Shown: positions 37,901 through 52,900, counted from the first letter of the stretch. The stretch is DNA of 64,000 nucleotides from Apostichopus japonicus (GCF_037975245.1 NC_092580.1:7784501-7848500), one strand, 5' to 3'. Notes: generated by a model from the letters alone, not told the origin. Numbers and translations: made by a program.

Positions 37901-40900
37901 TACAATGCACACACTCCAGTGTTTAGTCACTGTCAAGAGACATGAAATTCTCAGTTCTTATACTTCGAAGCAATACCTAACATGTGTCATATTCAGAGTA
38001 TTCACACAGTGATCTTTTGTTACTATCTTTGCCAATTATGATTTTAGTACATTTTAAATTAGCAAGTTCTAAAAGACCAAGATGGAGTAATATAGGCCAA
38101 TTACTCATTTTATATTTTGTATCAAGGAATGGAGTCATACGTGGTGATATCAGTATCTGTTTGTTCAATCTTAGCATTATAAGTCCTTTAAAGAGTGTAC
38201 CTAGCATAAAGATACATATACATATCTATGCTTCAATTATGTATCTTTAAAAAAACATATTGGACAGTTTCATCCCAAACCTTTATCGTTAAGTACACGT
38301 TATAAAGCATATTCACCATTGTTTGATTTTTGTTTCTTTGTCTGAGCTTAATATACAAAACAATCTCCTTTGTTCGACTACATGTATGTCTTTAGATGAC
38401 ACTTAATCGTTCTTCCTCAAGATTTTAAACTTTGTAGATTTACAATGCTAACGTAAACACAGTGTGTTAAGACACGAAATTATTTTGGGTTTCTTATTTA
38501 CAATACATAAACTGATTTTAATCTGCTCCAGTGTTTCCAGCGAAACAAAGTAACTGCCAAGTTAAACACTGCTCACGATACAAAGTACTGACTGGATAAA
38601 AGAAAAAAGGATAGATACAAGAAAAAAGAATGGATTTGAGAATGCATTATAACTGTCAGGATCTCCCTCAAAGACTGAGTTCGCGTCATTTTAGTTTTGC
38701 TCAATAAAATGTTCAGTAATTGATACACCTACTAGTATACTAATCTCATTATTCTATTGGCCTATGTAGCGGGAAGGAATTTGAATAATTCAGGATGTTC
38801 TTGATTGTTATAGATTGGTTTCTTAAGGTATCTTAAATATTTAAACTGAGTTGGGGGCCCTTTTTTTAGTGTGTCTGTTGGCCCCTTTGTAGCAGAAAAT
38901 TTGTCTGGCATGATGATTTCCATAGTCTGTAAGATCGATCCGAACATTCCAAACCGGTTTTGAGTGGTATCTTGCATATTTGATCTGGGGCAATGCTACG
39001 AAAATGGGCATTTGGGCCATATTTGGGGGCGTCTGGCGGGCCCTCAGCAGCAGAAAATTTGTCTGGCATGGGCCATTCAGTACTTTGTGGCATTCATGCA
39101 TTAAGTTGACATTGGTTTCAAGTGGTACCTCGTTCGTTTGATCAAATGCATTTTTAGGGGCCCTTTTGGGTCGTCTGGCGGGCCCTTTATAGCAGAAAAT
39201 TTGTCTGACATGATGATTTCCATAGCCTGTAAGATCAACCCGAACATTCCAAACCGGTTTTGAGTGGTACCATGCATATTTGATCTGGGTCAATGCTACG
39301 ATAATGGGCATTTGGCCATATTTGGGGGCGTCTGGCGGGCCCTTTGCAGCAGAAAATTTGTCTGGCATGGGCCATTCAGTACTTTGTGGCATTCATGCAT
39401 TAAGTTGACATTGGTTTCAAGTGGTACCTCGTTCGTTTGATCAGATGCATTTTTGGGCCCCCTTTAACCGGCCCCAGGGGCCACATGCAGCAGAGGAACC
39501 ACGGCAGACATCCACTTTTGGATATATTGGGTTTTTCCACAAATGTTCCAATACTCAGATATTGGTACCTCGTTCGTTTGATCAAAGTGCACTGGGCTGC
39601 CGGGCTAGTAGACTAACACATGATGACAAAACAAGAAAATACAAATACCTGACATTGGCTGGGGCAATCTTTGTGGTGCTGTATAACAAAGAAAAATAAG
39701 GATGTATATGTAAACATGATATCATGATTTACTTTTATCGTCTTGATGGTTAACTTCATGGACTAATTAAACATTATTATTAAAACTATATGGTTCATGA
39801 AGTGGTATGTTCAATGGTTTTAACCTTAAGTTCTGCCAGTTTGAAACTTACATGGTTAGACTATATAGCTGGCACTCTGAACTGATAACCCTGTATGGTA
39901 CTTAAGAAATGATATTGAACATTCATTTTACAGCAAAAGTGGGAGATATGGTTTCACTATAGTGGTATGTTCAATGATTTTAACCTTAAGTTCTGCCAGT
40001 TTGAAACTTACATGGCAAGACTATATAGCTGGCACTCTCAACTGATAACCCTGTATGGTACTTAAGAAATGATATTGAACATTCATTTCACAGCAAAATT
40101 GGGAGATATGGTTTCACTGTAGTGGTATGTTCAATGATTTTAACCTTGCGTTCTGCCAATTTGAAACTTACATGGCAAGACTATATAGTTGGCACTCTCA
40201 ACTGATAACCCTGTATGGTACTTAAGAAATGATATTAAACATTCATTTCACAGCAAAAGTGGGAGATATGGGTTCACTATAGTGGTATATTCAATGATTT
40301 TAACCTTGCGTTCTGCCAATTTGAAACTTACACGATAAGACTATATGTCTGGCAATCTAATCATGTAAGGTAAATAAGAAATGATATGATATAGATTCAT
40401 TTCGCAGCAAATGTGCGGGATATGGTTTTACATTATATAGTGGTACCAAGTTTAGTTCTGCCAATTTGAAACTTACCTGAATAGCTGTAACTCCGTGATG
40501 CCACTGCTACTGTATGGTAAATAAATGAGAAATACAATTAAAAGATTCATTTCGAAGCGAACGTGCAGGATTTGGTTTTACTATCGAAGCAATCTTCTTA
40601 TCGGCCTGTTCTCCATCGACGGTATGTTTTTGTTGTACAAAAGCCTCGCAATTATGAAATATTTTGGTATCTAGACAAAACAAGTCCAAAGCAAGCTTGG
40701 TTACTCATCAATTCTTTAGTTAAGGGTAAACAGAAAGTTGGTTTTCCGTGTAAGCTTAATCCGTCATTGCGCAACCTAATTCTAATCATTTTGACATAGC
40801 CAATGCTTTGAATGATTCCTATTCATCAATTGGCCTAGTCATGAGCTAGATTCATCAACCTGCCCATCCAACTTCCTGGGAAATCCTAATACCAACTCAA

Positions 40901-43900
40901 TTTTTGTTACACCTGTGTCGAGAATGGGAGATTCTGAAACTTATTAATGGACTTCAGGATGGCAAAGCGTCGAGAGTATAGATGGTATTTACGCCAAGCT
41001 TGTTAAATCTATCTCTCATGTATTAGCTCCCATACGTGCACATATCTTTAGAAAGGTATTTACTTCCGGTATATATCCTGACGCTCAGCGAAGGATATTC
41101 CACTGTTTAACAAGGGTGACCACTCATTATCTTATCTCAATTTAAACGATAGGCCTATAAGTATAAGTTTACTGTATTGAATAAAATTCTGGAAAAAAAG
41201 GGTGAAAAAACGGATGAGATTGTGTTTCAAGCAATCAGGATATTATTTACAAATTTCATTTGGTTTTAGCTGCGTGAGGGTCACTCAACATGTTATGCTT
41301 TAACAGAAATTGTAAATAACATTTACTCCCAATTGGATAATGGTAACAATGTACTAGGACTTATATTTACACTTGAAGAAAGCATTTAACAGCACTTAAC
41401 AGGATCTTTCATGCGAGTAAATATAATAAACAGATAGGTTCTGAGAGCTTTTCCTTAAAGGTACCAAAATTAGCAGATCTTCTTTCACAAAGAAGTACAT
41501 AGGTTCGACCATTGACGAGAATTTCAGGTGGAAACAGCATGTGAATGAATTACGTAATTCCCTCGTTCAGTATGAGTGACACAATCCAAGTTGATACTGC
41601 AATACAGCTTTATTAATCGTTTATTTATTTCTAGGCTTTTCTTATGCTATTGAAGTTTATGGCACAGCCTGTGCTACTCTCCTCAAACCTCTCTAGATAA
41701 TACAAAAAAGATTACTCAAAAATCTCTACAGAATAGATTACTCAAACCTCCCCAAACTAACCAAAACAGAGTACTAAAACCTCTACAGACTATACAAAAT
41801 AATACTCAAACCTCTCCCGAATATAAAAAATACATAGATTACTCAAACCTCTCCAGACTATACAAAATAGATTACTTAAACCCTCTCTATACTATACAAA
41901 TAGTTTACTTAGATCTCTCCAGACTATACAAATAGTTTACTTAAACCTCTCCAGTCTATACAATTAGATTACTCAAACCTCTCTATACTATACAAATAGT
42001 TTACCTTAGCCTCTCCATACTATACAGAATAGATTACTCAAACCTCTCTATACTATTACTTAAAACTCTCCAGACTATACAAATAGTTTACTTAAACCTC
42101 TCCAGACTAAACAAATAGATTACTCTAACCTCTCCAGACTATACAAATAGATTACTCAAACCTCTCCAGATTATACAAAATAGATTACTTAAACCCTCTC
42201 TATACTATACAAATAGTTTACCTAAATCTCTCCAGACTATACAAATCGTTTACTTAGATCTCTCCAGACTATACAATAGATTACTCTAACCTCTCCAGAC
42301 TATACAAAATAGATTATTCAAACCTCTCCAGACTATACAGAATATATTACTTCATTCTCTCCAGACTATACAGAATAGATTACTCAAACCTCTCCAGACT
42401 ATACAGAATAGATTATTCAAACCTCTCCAGACTATACAAAATAGATTACTCAAACCTCTCCAGACTATACAAAATAGATTACTCAAACCTCTCCAGACTA
42501 TACAGAATAGATTACTCAAACCTCTCCAGACTATACAAAATAGATTACTCAAACCTCTCCAGACTATACAAAATAGATTACTCAAACCTCTCCAGACTAT
42601 ACAGAATATATTACTTCATCCTCTCCAGTCTATACAATTAGATTACTCAAACCTCTCTATACTATACAAATAGTTTACTTAAACCTCTCCATACTATACA
42701 GAATAGATTACTCAAACCTCTCTATACTATACAAATAGTTTCTTTAAATCTCTCCAGACTATACAAATAGTTTACTTAAACCTCTCCAGACTATACAAAT
42801 AGATTACTCTAACCTCTCCTATTGTTTCTTCTAGTGTCCATCATACGTAACATTAAATGTCATTCTTTGTTGCAACTATTTTTGTCAGTGAGTTATTGTA
42901 TATATGAGAAATAAATTAAATTGAATTGAACTATAGTGATATGTTCAAAGATTTTGACCTTTAGTTCTGCCAATCTGAAACTTACCTGGTAGTGGTAGAC
43001 TACTAGCGCCGATACTTTGAGGCTGTGAAATCCCTGTATGGTAAATAAGAAATGAAAAAGATCCTTTTTGCAGCAAAACAAGTGGGAAAATTAGATGATC
43101 AAATATAATTTTGATTCCATCTATTGCTTGGGAAGTCATTTATCATCCGAATCAAACTCTTATTCAACAAAATAGATTACTCAAACCTCTCCAGACTATA
43201 CAAAATAGATTACTCAAACCTCTCCAGACTATACAGAATATATTACTCCATCCTCTCCAGACTATACAGAATAGATTGTTCGAACCTCTCCGGACTGGCT
43301 ATACTGGCACCCTATAGTCTTGCTGAAACTGGATACACCGGCACCCCATTGTCTTGTATCTAGTTGTGAGAGTGGCTTAGGCTGGTCCCTCTTAAGTGAG
43401 GGAACTTAGTCTGTCTTTTATACTTACTTCTGGCAATTTGAGCTACAACACAGCAAACGCACACACTACACCCTCTAGTGGTACAAGCTACAACACCATG
43501 ATTAAAGTGTCGGAATTCACTACTCTTAGAAGAGTGGGTATCATCTGGACCATGCACTTTCAAAGGATGAAGCTTGCACCATAGACCTGTCAACTGTAGT
43601 ATATTGTTTATATTATATTGCACCATAGACCTGTCAACTAGAATGCATTGTTGATATTATATTGAACCAAAGACCTGTCAACTAGAGTGTATTGTTGATA
43701 TTATATTGCACTATACCGTGTGCCTGTGCATTATTTATTGGAACATGCTCTTCCTCCGTCTCAGTTTCTAGGATATCGTCATAGTTCTCCTCATCATCTG
43801 GTTTGATGACTATTAGTGACGTCAGAGGGGTAACAAATTTATACTTTAGAGCAATGCCTGTTGCTTTGTCTCGAATAGAATTCTTCTCATCTGCGGTTAA

Positions 43901-46900
43901 AGCTATCTCGAGCTGTGCTAGAAGTTCTTTGATCGTGACGTAAGCCCACAATCGTTGTGCAAAGTCATCCACCTGATGCGGTTTCAATACAGTGTCATTC
44001 CCACCTTTATCTAGGTGACTCTGTGATAAAAAATACACATTTGCCATTGACAATGATAACTCTTATTGGAATGCATGACATAATCAAAGCTTGTCCAATG
44101 AACATATCAGCCAAAACTATCTATAAATTCAATGAGCATTCTTTAAGACGTGAAACAGATTGAGTATCTTATGAGCTTCTCCCAAAGGAAGAGTATGGAA
44201 TGGTGGGATATGGAAGCGGGTGGCCCAAGGGGGGGGGGGGATAAGGTGAACACAGTTTGTGGCAAAGTACTGAATTCATAAATCAAATTACCTTTTGCAG
44301 AAGTAGAAGATAGATAATTAAGCGGCGGATATGTTCAGTGTCATTACACGTAACATTGAAATGGAAAATTGAAATAGAAGTAGATATATGAAAGGAAGGC
44401 GTTTGATTGCATATTCAAATTCACTGTCAATCACGTTTAAGTAGATGTGAACTTGGAGACAGCTAGAAATCAATATAAATCAGCAGGGGCATCAATCATG
44501 GAGGGGAGGGGGGCAGGGAGACATGTCCCCCACTTTTCTGAAGGGTGGGGACACAAAATCAAATGTCCCCCCCCCCAGGTTTAGTGACCTGACTTGTGTA
44601 GGTACTAGGCCTATCAGGCCCCTATGATTCATGTATCACATCAAAGAAGCTCAAACATTGTGCTTTTAGATTGATAACTATTTTAGTAATATGATGTCAT
44701 GGGTTTGTACCTTATTATTGCATATGTTCACATGTTGCATATTCCAGAGTAATTCGATATATAGTAAATACTATAACAACAAAGTTCTTATTTTTAAATT
44801 TGATATACAGATATTTCCATGTTGAGATTTTACTGATACATCATTGACATATGTGTATATATACATTAATACACATATAGCTGCAGGGAATATGTTCTCG
44901 AGTCACAAGATCTCATCCATCTCATATGAGCTCCAAGATGCATGTCTGCACCATTCTCACATGTTCTTGTGTTGGTCTCGCGAGAGTGCGAGATCTCGGG
45001 TCGACCTCTGTTCATGCTCGTGTGATCTTCGGCTAGTCCCGCGTGGTCTTGTACAATTCTCACAATATCTCGCATAATTCTCACGAGATCTCGTGAGAAT
45101 CTCAAGAGAAATTTTCATATGTATGTATATTAGATCCTCCTGCAAGCAGGAACTCGCGAAGAAGCCTAATTGGCTTATCAAAGCCGCAAGCTGACCGAAG
45201 TCAGTCTCTCACATTCATATTTAACGTCCATGATTATGAATTGTTAATTGTCAACAACTCTGTAACTGGACGACATACATTAATCTGGGAGTGACTCGAA
45301 CCGGGGACCTTATGATTGAAAGGCACCGGTGTTAACCACTGAGCTAATCCTCCACTATGGGACCAATGTTTTATTCCCAGCTGCTCGACCCCCTGATGAA
45401 AAACAGAACTCTTCAACCGGGTTGAAATAAGAGTTATGGATTTCATTTTTAGCAAAAATCTGGGATTTTTGTAAAAGCAAAAATGTATATAAATTTCAGT
45501 GTGTTTTTTTTACAGCACATTTGCAAAATATCATATCACAACATGCTATAAATAGTATAACATTACCTCGATAGTCTTGGTCAAGCCCCACTCTAACTGG
45601 ACGTCGAAGGAATTTCCAACAACTAAGGCAGAGAGTTCATTACCTTCGTAGTCATCCTTAAGTTTACCGGCGATCACAATTTCTGTCCCTTGGAAATAAC
45701 TTATAAAGTTTGTTTTTGTCAAAGTGTCCATCTCCACAGCATTCTCCGGGTACTGTACATCTACATTATAGAGGATGGGAGTTGCAACTTCTTTATAGAA
45801 TCCATCTAATTGCAAGCTTGGGCTGGAGTCGGAATAGATTTTCCTTGCTAATCCTTGGTTGTGGCCGGAAAGCTTTTGCAAAAGCTCGTAGTCTGCTGAG
45901 GCACCAAAGGCCAATGAAAGGAGAGCTATTTTGCCATCAATCGCTTTTGTGATACTTTCGACGATTTCTGAAGGGTTGGTAATGCCAGATGTTGGTTCGC
46001 CATCAGTGAGGAGAATAATCATGGACAAAGCATTTCTAACGTTTTGATCTTCCAATTCCTTGAGCCGAATGATGGCGTCCATTAAGCCACCGTGAATATC
46101 AGTGCCTAAGATGAGGGACGAAATTAAAACAATTATGAATAATGTTGTTCAATTAAAGTAGCATATAATAGCATATGCTCTAATCAGACTGCAAACATGT
46201 TTTAAATGAAAAATCACACATACATAAAATATGCACAACCAATTCATGATTTTGTGGAACTGATGTGATAACAGTAAAATGAAAAAGTTAAAAAATTGTT
46301 GTGTTCGTACAATTACTAGGTGCGTCAATCATGGGGTCACAGGGAGCCACGTCCCCCACTTTCTGAAGGGAGAGGGAAATACAATATCAAATGTCCCCTC
46401 AGGTTCGTGACTGACTCGTGTAGGTACTTGACCTATCAAGCTCATAATGACTCGTGTATCTCATATTGGGAGCGCATGCTTCAAGCTACATCAGATTATT
46501 AGTTACAAATATGCGCGTGAATGGTATTTATGGCGAGCACAAGGTTTTGTTTAACCCGCTCATCACAACTATGCACCATCGCGGATGCGATAACCATCAG
46601 TTTATTTTTGGTTTTCCCGACTTTTGTTAGAATAATTAATATTGAGACACAATCCCCTACACCGCCCACCCACAAAGTCGAAATAAATATTTTCTAATTT
46701 ACCTATTTTTATGTAAGTGTTCCTTACCAAAACATCACATCTCAAAATATAGAATGTTTAGATGACTTACAAGGCAGTGAAGTTTCCAGTAATCTCTGAA
46801 GAAACTTTCTTGCTATGTTAGGCACCAACCGATGGTGGCGCTACCATTAGATAGCGTCATGGTGGTCCCTTTTAGGAAATTGCTCACTTACTAAATAATT

Positions 46901-49900
46901 CTTAAAAAGGGCCCTGGTATATACACACATCAAAAGCATCACTATCCCCACTTGGACGTTACATAATAATACAAAAGGCACTGGTATATAGACACATCAA
47001 AAGCATAATTATCTCCATTTGGACGATACATAATGTTTCTCGATGTTCCTCAACGGCACCTAAGGGAATTCTAACCAGGCTATGTCCCTGAAGTATCTAT
47101 ATAACATAATATTCCTATTCTTGTGTGTAAAGTTTACGAATATTACCCTTTTGGTTTATGTTTCAGCTTTATTAATCATGATAAAGGCCCAAAAGATGCA
47201 CCCGGATATTAAATAGATAAATCTTCAATAATCCAAGTCTAATAACTTGGCAGATGTGACTATTAACATGTAGTTATGACTGACATATCAATTCAGAGAC
47301 CAAACATAGGCAAACTTGAAGAATTCTAGATGTGAGTCCGGCCCCTGGACCCCCACTGGGGCATCTCCCCTGGACCCATTAGGGACCCTAAGGTGGTCCC
47401 TTGGGCCCCATCCAAAAAAGGCTCTCGGTACCAAGGCTCTTGCGGGGTGAGCGCTACATACACACTCCTCCAGTTATATCCATTTATTTTCATTCATTTA
47501 TTTCCCCCTTATTTTACAATGTCCTTCTTTTCAATTGGGATTGAAGCTCCTGAAAGTAACAAACAAGTTTGTCAGCGCTTCAAAGGTTGGTTAAAATATA
47601 TGACAATTACCTCCATTGGCTTGTAAACTGTCAACAAATTGCTTGGCAGCCATCTTGTTTTCTGGTGTTGCTTCAACCACGGCAGTATTCCAACGGGTAA
47701 TGTAATCCGAAAAGCAAATAATATTAAAATGATCAAAATCTCTTATTTGATCAATAATAGAAGTCATAGCCACTTTCGTCTGGTCTATTTTAGAACCGTA
47801 ATTCGCTCCGTCTTGACCATTCATCGAGCCGCTGATATCAATAACAAAAATGACATTCTTAGGAGTTATTGGGAGACCCTCCGGTGAAATGTGATGCACA
47901 AAGTAGCCATTCACGACCTAGATCAAATCAGAAATAATGTTGTTCTTTCATTTGTCATTCTATAGCAGAAGTTTGTTGTTGACTATAAAATGTAAACATT
48001 ACCTCATCCCTGTGAGATGTTAACCAATGCACATTTATGACTGTACCATACGTGTAGTTGTAAATCTTACCTCTAGCCCTCCCAATCTCCTCCCCTCCCC
48101 CTCCCCCACACACAAGACACCAAACTACTGTAAGCAAGCAACCTAAGCATTCAAAGATTCATATGGCTGAAAATAATCTTAATCTTATCCCTTTGTGCCC
48201 TTTTTGAAAACCCAAGATATAGGATAACTACCCACTATTGTCGACCATTGAAAAGATCACTGTTGAACAATGAAAGTAGAATGATAAAACTGAAACTGTG
48301 AAAAGTTCATCATACCTCTATGTGACCGGCACCAGAGTCATGTACTACGTCATAGGTGATGACCAGGTCTCCCTGTAGTCCCATCTCAGATAATCCTTCT
48401 TGATCCCAATGAGAGGGATTGAACCATGCATGTACCTTCGTATCGGACCGTCGATTAACAGTGAGGGCATCATAAAGGAAATCCGTGGTCAAAGAATCGT
48501 CCTGCTCCCAGGAAATGTTAGCAAATGATATCCCTTGAGGCTCAGTGATATAGACATCCGCCCTCAACTTCTTCACGATCTAGCAAAGAAGCAATAAACA
48601 CAAAAATTAATCACAGTAGAAGTGAAAGACTACTAGGAAGAATACTTGCATGAAATTGTGGGGTGATTTCTGGGTTCGTTTCGCTTCTTTCAATTGCAAT
48701 ACAAACACCCATGCATACACAATTATTATACAATACATAATATTGAAAATGAGCAATAAACGTAATGATGAAAACAAAGAAAGAAATTGAAACACACATT
48801 TGATGCTGCTATTATCATATGGAAAGCAATGAGGAGTCAGAAAACTATGAACCATGCTTTGAAAGATGTTTCAATGCTATGAATTGTATGTTCATAATGT
48901 CAACAGATAATATGTAACTGATGTAAGATTGCATAAGTGGCATATTCATAATGGTACGAAACAAATTCCGATGTTTGGGTGTCCAGTTTCTGATGAGTAT
49001 TTTTTTGTAAGTCTGTCACGTACATTTTATTTTAAAGGAGTAACAGATCTGTCAAGTGGCTGGAGCATTTCAGTTTGCAGTTTGCAATTTGCTCATGTTG
49101 AATTTGGACATATATATCCTTCAAAACAGCATCTTTTCTGATGAGTCTTAGGGCTTTCAGGCTACCAATCTACAGAACACCAAAAGTGACATATCGTACA
49201 AAACAATGTCGTGGTTTTACCTCTTTTGGGAAGAGGTTAACCTTGTGCTGGAAGACGCCATTTTTCCTCCGTAGTTGTTCTTGAAACGAAAGATGAAACG
49301 TAGCAGTTGTATTTGGCGACAGATTCACGTTGGTCTCAAATTTAGTTTGGTCATTCGAACTGTGAAAGATATGGTTTGATAACATAGCTTAATTGACATG
49401 GAAAGTTTAAACAGTTTACATTATCACTTGCACTTCTAAACATCTTTTTTTTTTAATTGCTAGCACATTCTGTAACATACATACATAAATGTTACCTTAT
49501 GCATAATGTGCACTGCTAGCACATTCTGTCACATACAGATATATGCTACCTTATCCACAATCTGCAGTAATGTATGGTGATTAGTCACAACACTATGCTT
49601 CAGTCCTAATTTTAATGTGCCAATGACACAAAGCTTAGCACACCTGCTACGAAAACAGTATAACAAGTAATTGCTATGAGACTATATTAAAGTCAGCTTA
49701 AGGCTTTCTTGATGTGCTGAAACGACTCTTGTATCTCCAAGAATAAGTCACAACCATATAAATTGGTTCTGCTAAAATGTGTATTGGAAGGAGAGCAACT
49801 GAACTGCAATGCTACAAGTTACTTGGATTTTCACATTTTGCTGTCAATGCTAACAGTGATATTGGTTTACTACCAATGTTATTAGTTCTTAAGTTGTTCA

Positions 49901-52900
49901 ATACAATCAATCTACTCACTGAAGATTATCTTTGAGAATGAGAATAAATCAATTACAGTATACTATAAATCTACATGATCCATTAACAAGATGACTCAAT
50001 ACAATAATACCTTTGCTTGACTTGACCGGCAGTCAGCCCTTGTCTCCTGGCTTCGTTGTAGGCCTTTTGGGCTTCTTCCTTCTCACGAACGTCGGCCTGA
50101 TAAACCCGACCCTTAATGACCCTGGGGTTCATTGGAATATAAAAGGAAAGATATTTCACAGAGAAACTGATAATTTGGTATTTAACATAAGTAGCAATTA
50201 AGTAAGTAAACACAAACAGGGTAAATGTGACTTGTTTAAAGATATTTTAATAATTAGCAAACGAAGAGGAAAATATGCTATCAAGTTAGCAGTTGACTTG
50301 AAACATCATTAATCTATTAATTCTGGAAAAGGATCGGTGTGCACAAGTTCAGTACATATCCCAAGAGCTGTAAAAGGGTAAAGGGTGGGGTGTAAAAGTA
50401 GATTCTATCGATAAACAACTAACAGCTTAACACTATTTGATGATCGATATGAAATTAATTTGCATATACGAATTAGATACGAGCAATAATTCATACTTTC
50501 AACCATATTAACAAAAGAAAAATATTTGTGTTACAGATAATCATAATGAACAATACCCATACAAATAGTTATGTTGTTTTAAGTTAAGCTCTTTCATATT
50601 CTAGGCTGTATACTCGAGAAAGTCATGATGAAGGAACCACCAAGGATATGTTTAAGTGTCCACATAACGTACTCACATGATGAAAGAACAACCAAGGATA
50701 TGTTTAAGTGTCCACACAAGGTATTCATGATGAAGCAACCACCAAGGATATGTTTAAGTGTCCACACAAGGTACTTACATGATGAAGGAACCACCAAGGA
50801 TATGTTTAAGTGTCCACAGAAGCTACTTAAATGAAGAAGTCACTGATAATGTTCAGCTATACTCATATGGTACCCACATGAAGAAGTTACTAATGAGCCC
50901 TTAGCTGTACTCACATGGTACCCACTTATGATGTGTTCAACTGTACTCACATGGTAGCCACATGAAAAAGTTACTAATGATGTATATATGCCACTGTACA
51001 CAAATGATACTTACATGAAGAAATCACTGATGAAAGCTCCTTTTGATAATCTGAACCGAAAGTCTGAGTCTTGAGACACATTTGCTTGGTTTTCTATTTC
51101 TGTTATCACAGTTGTACTGACATATCTAGCTGTGATGGTCGTCTCCACGTTAAGGCTTCGGATCCGTGGTGCAGGGTAAGATGTTAACTAAAAGATGAAA
51201 TGAACATGGTTGGGTTGTTGGCTTGAAAAACAATGTAGAAGTGTTTTTAACAAGTGATGCATCCTGATATCGCATTATATATTGATCAACTTACCGTAAC
51301 GAATACATTCTACCATGAAAAATTTCAACAAAATATTTCCTTTTGTCTCATTATGAAATAACGACTTTTTTCCATAATTGGGTTTACAGAAACGTGGTTC
51401 AATAAATGAAGTTCCCCCTTTCAATCATAAACAATAATACTCTAGAAAATCACTGTGACGAAAGAAGGGGTGGCGGGGTCTGCTCGTTTGCTTATTTAAT
51501 ATTTTATGTTTTAAGGAACGGCTAGATCTCTCTATTTTTAATATAACTATCGAATCTATATTTATAGAAAATGTTGTTTGGTTGTATTTATAGACCACCC
51601 AGCGGTTCAATAGACGATTTTAACTCCAATATTTAACATATATTCAACATAATAAGTCAAAACAGTTATGATTCATATATAATGGAAGGGTTAAGTATTG
51701 ATCCATCAGATGTAAACAAATCAACTGGTGTTCTTAACTTATTCTCGACCGGATTTTATCCAACAATTACTACACCAACTCGTATCATGGCAACCTCAGC
51801 AACTATACTTGATCATATCGTAACAAATGATCAAATTTAGTGTATATTGGGTATTTTGATTTTTCGTAAAAGGGCCAAACAAGGACTTTTGAAAGGAGTG
51901 GACTTAGCCATGGGATCGTTGAGGTTGAGTCATGTGTAGGGTTATGTGGTTCTTCCCTTAACGTAAAACTGTCATATACCATAAACTCAATGAAGTTCAA
52001 AGGTTTAAAGTTGGTCGGTGTCTGACGACAACCCCGCCCCAGAATGATGATATGCACCATAGTAGTCACATAACCTACTTGAGGAGGGGGGGGGGGCTCC
52101 AGGAATTGCACTCATCTGGCTATCAAATGAAACAACGGAATCATCTGTGGATAATTAGAATGAACACCAAATCGTTACAACGTTTGCATGTCGCTTGCTG
52201 CGACCACGCTATGTTGTAGAAGTTGGATAATTCCCAGTCCTCCAATTTCATAGGCCTATGCTTTCCGGATGGCAGCCGGCAATTCAGATTAAATAACAGG
52301 AAATTAGCACCTTAGAGACATATACTGGGGTTAGATTCAATAGATAAGGCTGAAATATTCAAGCAGTGTTTGGTTTTCTACGATATTGAACAATATACCA
52401 TATTTAGGCTAATCCTTCGGCCTTCCCGTATGAATCATAACGCTGCTTAAGTAAACATACATTTGTATGCCAAAAAAGGTAATGTGCCTTAACCAAGGGA
52501 GTCATCATCTCACGTGACAGATCCATGTATGAAACACGATTCAAGGGAGAAAAGAGCTAAAGATTACAAGAAACAAGCTCATGCATAGTAATTAATCGAA
52601 GCCCTCAGCCTCTTCGAATTTGTAGGTAACTTTTTCACAAATCACTAAATACAACATGATTGGGTGAAACATTCGCATTTGTTGATTTCAACAAGTGATT
52701 TAAGTATATAAGTAGCTGATGTAAATCTGCAGCCTTGCCGTATTAATCAGTTCGTAGGTTAATTTACTAAAACGAACAGTTGTTTGCAGTCGTCCCACTA
52801 CGTGACTGAACTTGGCCCACATAGCCTTATACGTAGTAACATTAGGCATACGTTATAGTATAGGCCGAGTAGGGTTTTATATTGAATACGTAATGAACGG

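Larger units (their letters stand above)
39803..40580. repeat. Tandem array of about 140-175 bp mini-exon units
   Basis: Five imperfect units, each with a mini-exon between ACCATACAG and GTAAGTTTC on the minus strand, and intron text tagtggtatgttcaatgat. A sixth unit is at 42932-43110, separated by a LINE. Confidence 0.9.

Noticed and set aside
38841-39392. 183-codon minus-strand frame as a transposase
   Set aside because: The reading is made of repeated blocks of the transposon's inverted arm and shows no catalytic motif.
42352-42585. Repetitive frame with CIVWRGLSNLF units
   Set aside because: It is the antisense reading of the 33-bp minisatellite.
45284-45351. Functional tRNA gene
   Set aside because: A- and B-boxes are present, but the acceptor stem pairs poorly and the anticodon arm is unclear, so a SINE head is more likely.
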